A DNA stretch of 6,499 nucleotides from Defluviicoccus sp. GTDB taxonomy: Bacteria; Pseudomonadota; Alphaproteobacteria; Rhodospirillales; Defluviicoccaceae. Below the pieces are notes generated by a model that saw only the letters and a program-made list of their open reading frames with translations, searched no databases and was not told the DNA's origin. A program made the position numbers and the translations under genes. The stretch lies in the NCBI GenBank assembly GCA_013414705.1, contig CP058705.1, forward strand, positions 4,143,899-4,150,397, written 5' to 3'. Positions within the stretch are counted from its first letter, which is position 1. Every line of letters begins with the position of its first letter. Below, one piece after another: positions 1-4,976 of this stretch.

Positions 1-489
1 AAAATGCCGCCGTACCAGGGTGGCGGCGAGATGATCATCAACGTCAGTTTTGAGAGCTCGACGTTCAAGCGCCCACCGCATCGGTTTGAGGCGGGCACAC
101 CGGCGATCGTCGAGGCGATTGGCCTGAGTGCTGCTATCGACTATCTCGCAACGCTCAACGTTGGAGCGGCCGGTGGTCACGAGCGCTCGCTTGCTGATCT
201 CGCGCGGGAGCAACTGGCGTCGATTGCGGGCGTCCGGGTGCTCGGTGGAGCGGCTGAAACCACCGGAATCCTGTCGTTCATGATGCAGGGCATCCATCCG
301 CACGACATCGCAACCGTCGTTGACCGGGCGGGCGTTGCCATCCGCGCCGGCCATCATTGTGCGCAGCCCCTCATGCATCATCTGGGCATGCTGGCTACGG
401 CGCGGGCTTCGTTTGGCCTCTATAATACGCGGGCAGACGTCGAGGCCCTTGTCGCCGCGGTGGTTCAGGTAAAGGAGATGTTCGGGTGA
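1..489 (+). CDS. sufS: SufS cysteine desulfurase, C-terminal part (5' truncated by window)
   Basis: This is the last ~162 residues of a group II PLP-dependent cysteine desulfurase. The enzyme removes sulfur from L-cysteine as a persulfide on its own cysteine and feeds cytosolic Fe-S cluster assembly. The frame is open from base 1, so the ATG at 4 is an internal methionine. The opening MPPYQGGGEMI is the family segment that lies a short way after the PLP-binding lysine, which must be just outside the window. Counting from that methionine, FEAGTP is at 29-34, the active-site loop RAGHHCAQP has its persulfide cysteine at residue 119, and RASFGLYNT follows at about 134-142. Family members are about 400-420 residues, so roughly 250 are missing upstream. 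The TGA at 487-489 overlaps the start of the next gene, indicating one operon. No frame damage is visible here. Confidence 0.95.
   Translation, partial: KMPPYQGGGEMIINVSFESSTFKRPPHRFEAGTPAIVEAIGLSAAIDYLATLNVGAAGGHERSLADLAREQLASIAGVRVLGGAAETTGILSFMMQGIHPHDIATVVDRAGVAIRAGHHCAQPLMHHLGMLATARASFGLYNTRADVEALVAAVVQVKEMFG
471..477 (+). promoter_or_regulatory. Ribosome binding site of sufU
   Basis: AAAGGAG lies inside the end of sufS, 8 bases before GTG 486 and 11 before ATG 489. The spacing slightly favours GTG 486, but both starts give the same protein apart from one methionine. Confidence 0.6.
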
Positions 490-956
490 TGCAGGACCAG
501 TCGCTGCATGACCTCTACCAGACGGTCATCCTGGATCACGCCCGTGCGCCTCGCAATCAACAGCGGCCGGAACCGTGTACCCATGAAGCTGTTGGCGACA
601 ACCCGCTGTGCGGCGACCGGGTAACTATCTTCCTGCGTATCGGGGAAGGCGGCAGGATCGAGGATGCCGGTTTCCTTGCTCAGGGGTGCGCGATCGCCGT
701 TGCGTCGGCATCGCTGATGACACAAGCGCTGCGTGGCCGAACAGAGGCTGAGGCGAGGCAACTCGAAACGGCAATTGAGGCGCTGTGCACGAGCGAGGAG
801 GACGCGGGTGCCGGCATCGATGATGACGAATCACTGACATCCTTGCGGGCTCTTTCCGGTGTGCGGGCGTTTCCGATGCGGGTCAAGTGCGTGACCCTTC
901 CCTGGCAGACACTGTTGGCTGCACTTGATCGTAGCGGGGGCACGTCGACCGAATAG
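486..956 (+). CDS. sufU: SufU-like Fe-S cluster assembly protein
   Basis: This 156-residue protein belongs to the IscU/SufU fold. SufU proteins accept the persulfide from SufS, and in Bacillus they act as zinc-dependent sulfurtransferases. The three family cysteines are present: Cys42 in NPLCGDRV (followed by Asp44), Cys68 in QGCAIAVASAS, and Cys135 in RVKCVTLPW. The long stretch between the second and third cysteines and the absence of the IscU LPPVK chaperone motif favour SufU over IscU. The N-terminus LHDLYQTVILDHARAPRN is also typical. Start choice is ambiguous: GTG at 486 or ATG at 489 (one residue shorter, TGATG overlap with the sufS stop). AAAGGAG at 471-477 suits either. The tight junction implies translational coupling with sufS. 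Which Suf genes lie upstream cannot be seen. Confidence 0.93.
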   Translation: MMQDQSLHDLYQTVILDHARAPRNQQRPEPCTHEAVGDNPLCGDRVTIFLRIGEGGRIEDAGFLAQGCAIAVASASLMTQALRGRTEAEARQLETAIEALCTSEEDAGAGIDDDESLTSLRALSGVRAFPMRVKCVTLPWQTLLAALDRSGGTSTE

Positions 957-989
957 CCCTCTGCCATGTGCGGGTATGTGGGTGTCCCG

Positions 990-1007
990 GAGCGCCCAAA
1001 GGCGCTC
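990..1007. terminator. Hairpin in convergent gap, candidate bidirectional terminator
   Basis: GAGCGCC-CAAA-GGCGCTC is a perfect 7-bp GC-rich stem with a 4-base loop, located 33 bases after the sufU stop. The gap 957-1078 lies between sufU (+) and the last phage gene (-), where transcripts converge. No T-tract follows on either strand, so this is not a canonical intrinsic terminator. A second small hairpin (TCTTG-GCA-CAAGA) sits at 1029-1041, and GCCCC near 1014 can pair with GGGGC near 1062. The rest of the gap shows no gene or tRNA. Confidence 0.4.
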
Positions 1008-1078
1008 ACGTCAAGCCCCTGGTCTGGTTCTTGGCACAAGAGGCGCCGACGCGGACGAGCGGGGCAGTTAAGTGTGTG

Positions 1079-1402
1079 TCAGGCGACCAGAACTTCCGGT
1101 TCCTTGAACCGAACGGTTCCAACGGCGTTGTGGTCACAGCAGAGAAGGGCGTAGTTCACCGGCTCCAGATACTGTAGTCCGTGGCCGGTGTGCATGAATT
1201 CAAGGCCAACAGTCTTCCAGTTGGCGCCGGTTGCCTCCGGATCATTCCCCTGCACTTCCAGTTCCAGGTTTTCGAGTCCATCCAGCTTATTATGACCGCG
1301 AATCCGGATTTTTGCCTTGGCGTTGGCGTTACTGGTCGGGAAGTTGATCTTGACCTGAAAGCGGTGAATCCGTGTCGGGCGGCGGAGCCAGACCGGGCGC
1401 AT
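1079..1402 (-). CDS. Small beta-rich protein, or detached C-terminal domain of the upstream glycoside hydrolase
   Basis: About 107 residues from ATG 1402 (109 if TTG 1408 is used). I do not recognise the family. The sequence alternates hydrophobic and polar residues (FQVKINFP, AKIRIRGH, LENLELEVQG, VGTVRFKEPEVLV), which suggests a beta-sandwich. It has two adjacent cysteines near the end (LLCCDHN) and no signal peptide or membrane segment. The upstream hydrolase frame stops at 1405-1407, and this frame lies at -1 relative to it. No Shine-Dalgarno sequence is visible before either start. One extra base near the AAATTT at 1407-1412 would fuse both ORFs into about 567 residues. A C-terminal beta domain is common after clan GH-A barrels, so it could be a domain rather than a gene. 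The alternative is a translationally coupled small tail protein. Confidence 0.6.
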   Translation of the reverse strand: MRPVWLRRPTRIHRFQVKINFPTSNANAKAKIRIRGHNKLDGLENLELEVQGNDPEATGANWKTVGLEFMHTGHGLQYLEPVNYALLCCDHNAVGTVRFKEPEVLVA

Positions 1403-1404
1403 GA

Positions 1405-2781
1405 TCAAATTTCGATCCGCGCCGTTTCCGCGACCATTGTCACCACACCATCGTCACCGAAGGTGACGTTCTTCCAGGGATTGTATGGTGGTGACGTTAG
1501 CGGCGTTCCATTCGGCGCCAGTCCTTGGTTGATATAGACGCCCCACGTGTATGGAAAATGGAATTCCTGCCACGTCTTGGTGGGGAACTGCGGCTGGAAG
1601 GCATTGATGTCGTAACGCGTATGGTCCCAGATCTTCTGCGTGTCTATCCAGTCCGGGTACGGCTTGAAACCGAGTCCATCGCCTCCTTCCTTCGTGTCCC
1701 AGATGTCGTTCGGCTCTGGACTCCACAGGTTGAAGGTCGGGTGACCGGTATATGTCTGTACGTAATGCGTCATCAGTGACATGCCGAACCAGCAGCACGA
1801 CATGAACTGCTGGCCGGCCCGGTACTTGCGCAGCTCAAGGTTATGGCTCGTCCCTGCCGGTACGGCTGAGGTGGCGGGGATGATCACCGTCCCGCCGCTC
1901 CAGGTTCCCATGGACGAGTTGTAGTTGATGCCAGCTTCGTCGGTCATCAGCGGCAAGCGCCTGCGATTCCCGGGAGTGCGCAGGGCGTTCGCTGTCTCAA
2001 CCGCTTTCCAGGCGTTGTAAAGCGTGAATGCATTCGCCGCTGGAGGCGTATTGTCATACAGTTCGATGCGACAATGGATCCTGTGATTGTGAACAGTGAT
2101 GCCATCCAGGTAGCTGAGGATTTCGCCATTCTCTTCGCTGAACAGTTCGTCCATGTGCCACATCTGGTTGGAGTCTGCGACCGCACGTGATGGAAACGCC
2201 AAAGACGGGCCAAAGAAGTGTCCAGGGTGCGGTGGTGCCTGCATATCCGCATCCTGGTTAATGCCATGCATTTGCTCCCAGACCGCCTTGCACTGCCAGA
2301 TCAGGCGCTTGCGCTGTAATCGTTTGGCATCGACCGTTCGGCGAACAGATGCCGGTAAATCCTCGATGAGGACATCGTAAGCATTGCTCCCGCTCTTTCC
2401 AGATCCGATTCCGACGTTGTCAGGCTCATTATTGCACAGGACGATCTTGGCGCGGTCTCCGTAGAATTGCAGCTTCTGGTAAATGGCCCAGCGCATGTTC
2501 CTAATCCAGGCGCTATGGTCGGCCGCCTCGGCAAGTAGAGGCGTGTCTCCGCCCGGTTTGCCGTTGGCGTTGCCTGCGTAAGCGTGAAGGATGAGGAATT
2601 TATCCTGAAGGAAGGTTTTTGTATAAAGGTCACGTTGCCAGGCCACTGGCGTCCACTTGTTTGGGAAGTTAACGATTGCTCCTAAGTCTTCCCGAAAGCC
2701 GACCAGGTATTTTCCAGACCATCTGCTGCTCAGAGCGTTGTAATATTCTTCCTGCTCTGATTCACTTTTTCTGCTACACAC
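1405..2781 (-). CDS. Putative prophage glycoside hydrolase (clan GH-A-like TIM barrel)
   Basis: This 458-residue product has no signal peptide or membrane segment. It has the layout of a retaining clan GH-A glycosidase: strand-like LILHAYAG at 64-70, the acid/base-type motif IVLCNNEPDN at 113-122 (Glu119), FGPSLAF at 190-196, TVHNH at 229-233, and a nucleophile-type motif LMTDEAG at 279-284 (Glu282) at the end of a strand. The ~160-residue spacing between the two glutamates is normal for that clan. It lies directly downstream of tail fibre B on the same strand, so a role in cutting host capsule, LPS or exopolysaccharide is plausible, but substrate and exact family are unknown. The start is doubtful: GTG 2781 has no good ribosome binding site, and the frame stays open upstream to the stop at 2854-2856. 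A better translation signal exists at 2914, out of frame. The fold assignment rests on motifs only. Confidence 0.7.
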   Translation of the reverse strand: MCSRKSESEQEEYYNALSSRWSGKYLVGFREDLGAIVNFPNKWTPVAWQRDLYTKTFLQDKFLILHAYAGNANGKPGGDTPLLAEAADHSAWIRNMRWAIYQKLQFYGDRAKIVLCNNEPDNVGIGSGKSGSNAYDVLIEDLPASVRRTVDAKRLQRKRLIWQCKAVWEQMHGINQDADMQAPPHPGHFFGPSLAFPSRAVADSNQMWHMDELFSEENGEILSYLDGITVHNHRIHCRIELYDNTPPAANAFTLYNAWKAVETANALRTPGNRRRLPLMTDEAGINYNSSMGTWSGGTVIIPATSAVPAGTSHNLELRKYRAGQQFMSCCWFGMSLMTHYVQTYTGHPTFNLWSPEPNDIWDTKEGGDGLGFKPYPDWIDTQKIWDHTRYDINAFQPQFPTKTWQEFHFPYTWGVYINQGLAPNGTPLTSPPYNPWKNVTFGDDGVVTMVAETARIEI

Positions 2782-2948
2782 ATCAAGGTTGAGTGTCGAC
2801 GCGTAGATGCTGTTTATTTCCTCATTTTGTGTGTCGGGTGTATCTGGGGGGTGTTATCTACATCATGCGGGGTGAGATATCCTTGCAGAGCAGAGATTGT
2901 AGGGGCATGTACATCACAACACCTCGTATCGGCTGCTACCGGCGATCC
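2782..2948 (-). other. Gap between tail fibre B and the hydrolase; possible disrupted 5' end of the hydrolase gene
   Basis: No intact gene is present. On the minus strand, ATG 2914 follows GAGGTG (2925-2920) at good spacing but gives only 18 codons (MYMPLQSLLCKDISPRMM) before TAG at 2860-2858. Adding one C in the run at 2869-2872 opens a frame containing HDVDNTP. Adding one C in the six-base run at 2846-2851 then leads into EEINSIYASTLNLDV and the known hydrolase frame. The two repairs would add about 45 residues to the hydrolase. This is a hypothesis: the stretch is short and open frames of this size occur by chance. Confidence 0.35.
2920..2925 (-). promoter_or_regulatory. Candidate ribosome binding site before ATG 2914
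   Basis: On the minus strand GAGGTG precedes ATG 2914 by 5 bases. It is the best Shine-Dalgarno match between fibre B and the hydrolase, much better than anything before GTG 2781. It currently leads into an 18-codon frame. Confidence 0.4.
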
Positions 2949-3995
2949 TTACGAACTGCTGTTTGACCCTGCATCGAGGACATACCCTGCAGGAGAGTCC
3001 TCGACCGTCTGCGCAGGCGACGTGCCCGCAGGCAGCAGCGTCGGTGCGACGAGTGTGCCGTTTACGATGCCTGCATCGTTGGTTGCCCGTGCCTTGTTGA
3101 TGCTGAATTCGGCGCCCGAACCATTCAGAAATACTGCGGGCGGCATGCCGAGTGGGCGCCAGCCGTTGAAGCCCAGATTCACGGCACCATTGTTCCAGAA
3201 TTTCTGCAGGTTCTCGGGAACGCTGATGTCGAGGTAGGCGTCAAAGGCCAAGAAGAGCTGTTCGATATGGCCGTGGAAATTCACGCTATCGGTTGACGAC
3301 CGACCACCAATCCGCAGGTTGGGGGCCGACATCGCGATTGTTCCGCTCTTCTGGAGGATCGGCGTGAAATAGCTGCTTGGTCGCCACTCAATGACCTGAC
3401 CATCGATGGCCAGCTGTACGATCGGGGCAGTCAGATCGCAGGCAATCAAGAAGTGATGCAGGGTATCGAACGTGAAGGAGGTGTCCGGGAGGTCAATGGA
3501 GCGTTGATCGACTGTTACAGTTCCCTCCTTTGTGCGCCCGAAAACCTGGAAAACCTTCGGCAACGGGTGGTTCCCCAGCATTGTGAGTTCGAAGGCGCCC
3601 GCTCCAGGAAGGAAACTGGACACGATATAGTTGGCGTGATCCGTCCCATCCGACGCAGGATGATCAAGTGAGGCGTAGAAGCTGCAGATGAATTTCAGGA
3701 AGGTCTCAGGCAGTGCGTGATCGGCGCGCGGGAAGTCGATGGATGTGTTGTCATTTGTGACTGAGCCCGACGCGACGACACCCTCCGGGGCGACCACCAG
3801 GATCGGGTCGGTGCTGGCGTTCTTCACCACGCACTGTTTGTGGTCGGTATCGATGACGACGGCTTTGACACCTGTCTTGGCCTTGGTGAGTTTGCTGTGG
3901 ATCTGAGAGTAAGGCGCAGTAATTTCCTTCAATTCCTGTTCGGCGCTGGCGCCAGCTTCCACAGCTGCAAGTTTGCTGCGCTCAGCCGTGGTCAT
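2949..3995 (-). CDS. Tail fibre B, 3' fragment with concanavalin/LamG-like domain
   Basis: This 348-residue ORF is the C-terminal part of fibre B. Its nominal start MTTAERSKLAAVEAGAS is not a real N-terminus. It is the fibre repeat motif M-T-x-x-E-R-x-K-L-x-x-(I/V)-E-A-G-A, and the same frame continues upstream as GDYTADQITETADKVV to about 4051. Residues ~95-275 look like a concanavalin A/LamG-type jelly roll: HHFLIACDLTAPIVQLAIDGQ at ~180-200, then the closing strands IAMSAPNLRIGG and HGHIEQLFLAFDAYLD at 220-255. The product ends in a flexible Ser/Asn-rich tail (DAGSNSSS). Such a domain at a fibre tip suggests sugar binding, that is receptor recognition (inferred). The upstream part of the protein lies in two other frames. 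Confidence 0.8.
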   Translation of the reverse strand: MTTAERSKLAAVEAGASAEQELKEITAPYSQIHSKLTKAKTGVKAVVIDTDHKQCVVKNASTDPILVVAPEGVVASGSVTNDNTSIDFPRADHALPETFLKFICSFYASLDHPASDGTDHANYIVSSFLPGAGAFELTMLGNHPLPKVFQVFGRTKEGTVTVDQRSIDLPDTSFTFDTLHHFLIACDLTAPIVQLAIDGQVIEWRPSSYFTPILQKSGTIAMSAPNLRIGGRSSTDSVNFHGHIEQLFLAFDAYLDISVPENLQKFWNNGAVNLGFNGWRPLGMPPAVFLNGSGAEFSINKARATNDAGIVNGTLVAPTLLPAGTSPAQTVEDSPAGYVLDAGSNSSS

Positions 3996-4087
3996 GACAA
4001 CTTTGTCTGCCGTTTCGGTGATCTGGTCGGCAGTGTAGTCACCGCTCTGAGGGTGATCGCACCCGTGCGACCGTTGAAGCTGAATGT
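3996..4087 (-). repeat. Partial tail-fibre repeat with internal frameshift, fibre B
   Basis: TFSFNGRTGAIT and, in the next frame, GDYTADQITETADKVV together match positions 21-51 of the unit. The stretch is 92 bp instead of 93, so it is short by exactly one base, with the break at 4051-4053. This is the clearest internal yardstick for a one-base loss. Confidence 0.8.
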
Positions 4088-4128
4088 GTTGGTGCTGGTG
4101 GCCGGGGCATGCGCCACGACCATGTCCT

Positions 4129-4851
4129 TCACGTCTGAGGGCTGAAGCCGCGAAGATCCGTCAGTGTGCCGGCCAGCTTTTCCTCGGCCGCGACGTGTTC
4201 CGGCCCCGTCGGCAGCGATGACCAATCGACGAGCTTTGGCTGGCCGTCGGCCTGGTCCTTGATCAGGAGCTTGTCGCCCTCGGTTGGTACCACCTTCGCC
4301 GCATAGGCCAGATCGGCCCGCATCTGCGCATTGTTGCTGACGTTGCCGAGGCCGACGTCAGCTTTCTGAAGCGTTACGGTACCGGTCTTGCCGGCAACGC
4401 TTGTCACGACCGTGTTTGGTATCCGCGCCACGACCATGTCGCGCACATCAACCGGTGCGAAGCCGCGGACGGTCGTCGAGGTGCCGGCGGTCTTCTCGGC
4501 GGTGGTGATGCGGGTCGGGTTGACCTGTGCGCTCGCCTCGATTTTTCCGAGCTTGTTCCGCTCGTCGGCGGTCATCATGACCTTGGTCGCCGTATCGGCG
4601 ATGTGATCCGCCGTGTAGTCGCCGGCCTGGGCGTGTACGGCACCGCTACGCCCGTGCACCGAGGCAACTGCATTCACCTGAGCGCCTGATTCGATGCCAG
4701 CAAGCTTTGCCTTTTCTTCCGACGTGAACGGGGCTTCGACAGCATAGGGAGTTCGGTCCAGACACTGACCCCATCCCCGAACTTGCATTTCACGAAATCC
4801 GTCTCGTAGCCAATCTCGCCCAAGGCAAGAACCGGATTTTCGGATATCCAA
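4129..4851 (-). CDS. Tail fibre B, middle fragment with fibre repeats
   Basis: This 240-codon ORF carries the central repeats of fibre B. Its first ~36 codons (up to about 4750) are an out-of-frame reading of the Mtd-like domain and are probably not protein. Real sequence begins around YAVEAPFTSEEKAKL. It contains one complete 51-residue repeat, a second KLGKIEASAQVNP half, the module EKTAGTSTTVRGFAPVDV, and VGLGNVSNNAQ, which resembles the VGLGNVDN repeats common in phage tail fibres. It ends at LRGFSPQT followed by TGA, where the neighbouring frame continues with SDVKDMVVAHAP. Both ends are therefore frameshift artefacts, and this should not be read as a free-standing gene. Confidence 0.7.
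   Translation of the reverse strand: MDIRKSGSCLGRDWLRDGFREMQVRGWGQCLDRTPYAVEAPFTSEEKAKLAGIESGAQVNAVASVHGRSGAVHAQAGDYTADHIADTATKVMMTADERNKLGKIEASAQVNPTRITTAEKTAGTSTTVRGFAPVDVRDMVVARIPNTVVTSVAGKTGTVTLQKADVGLGNVSNNAQMRADLAYAAKVVPTEGDKLLIKDQADGQPKLVDWSSLPTGPEHVAAEEKLAGTLTDLRGFSPQT
4576..4728 (-). repeat. 51-residue tail-fibre repeat, unit in fibre B
   Basis: FTSEEKAKLAGIESGAQVNA through GDYTADHIADTATKVMM is again exactly 51 codons and aligns without gaps to the fibre A unit at 5130-5282. It is followed by another MTADERNKL start of a unit. Confidence 0.85.
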
Positions 4852-4892
4852 TTTTCCGCAATGTCGCGGCGCACCTGGATACGGCTAGGCAT
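4674..4892 (-). CDS. Tail fibre B, 5' fragment with Mtd-like N-terminal domain
   Basis: From ATG 4892 the product begins MPSRIQVRRDIAENW and continues NPVLALGEIGYETDFVKCKFGDGVSVWTELP. This is the short N-terminal domain shared with the Bordetella phage major tropism determinant and many tail fibres. Real sequence ends at TELP near 4747. The remaining codons to 4674 are out of frame (SKPRSRRKK is a typical shifted reading). ATG 4892 is preferred over ATG 4907 because the homology starts there and because GGAGG at 4905-4901 is correctly spaced for it. The start overlaps the end of reconstructed fibre A (its TAG is at 4887-4885), so the two genes are probably translationally coupled. Confidence 0.72.
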   Translation of the reverse strand: MPSRIQVRRDIAENWISENPVLALGEIGYETDFVKCKFGDGVSVWTELPMLSKPRSRRKKRQSLLASNQALR

Positions 4893-4900
4893 TTGCGAAT

Positions 4901-4905
4901 CCTCC
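4901..4905 (-). promoter_or_regulatory. Ribosome binding site deciding the fibre B start at 4892
   Basis: GGAGG on the minus strand lies 8 bases before ATG 4892 and inside the end of reconstructed fibre A. It supports MPSRIQ as the N-terminus rather than the upstream ATG 4907, which overlaps the GGAGG itself. Confidence 0.7.
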
Positions 4906-4976
4906 ATCGATGAAGACGTTGAGCTCCGTTGCGGCGTGACCTCCGTCGATATTTTCTTCGTTGCCCGATCGTCCGC

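Larger units (their letters stand above)
2949..4892 (-). pseudogene. Reconstructed tail fibre B (648 aa after three 1-base repairs)
   Basis: Three ORFs plus a short linking frame join into one protein if one base is added at each of three sites, all GGG on the plus strand (CCC on the coding strand): 4747-4749 (giving WTELP-YAVEAPF), 4139-4141 (GFSP-SDVKDMV) and 4051-4053 (GAIT(L/P)QS-GDYTAD). Each junction restores a phrase found elsewhere in the same fibres, for example GFAPVDVRDMV and GAVIAQSGDYTAD. The result is Mtd-like N-terminus, repeat region, LamG-like C-terminus. No nonsense codon remains inside. Its role would be receptor-binding tail fibre. Typed as pseudogene because the sequence as given cannot encode it directly. 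Sequencing error is at least as likely as true decay. Confidence 0.72.

Noticed and set aside
1009..1066. Structured GC-rich stretch that could be a tRNA
   Set aside because: There is no T-loop consensus, acceptor pairing or anticodon arm in a cloverleaf arrangement.
966..1177. Two small plus-strand open frames after sufU
   Set aside because: They lack ribosome binding sites and family-like content, overlap the hairpin and run antisense into the minus-strand gene.
1181..1537. 118-codon plus-strand open frame
   Set aside because: It is the antisense of the hydrolase and the following ORF, and has no recognisable content of its own.
2949..4892. Diversity-generating retroelement, suggested by the Mtd-like N-terminal domain
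   Set aside because: No reverse transcriptase, template repeat or C-type lectin variable region is visible. The C-terminus is concanavalin/LamG-like instead.
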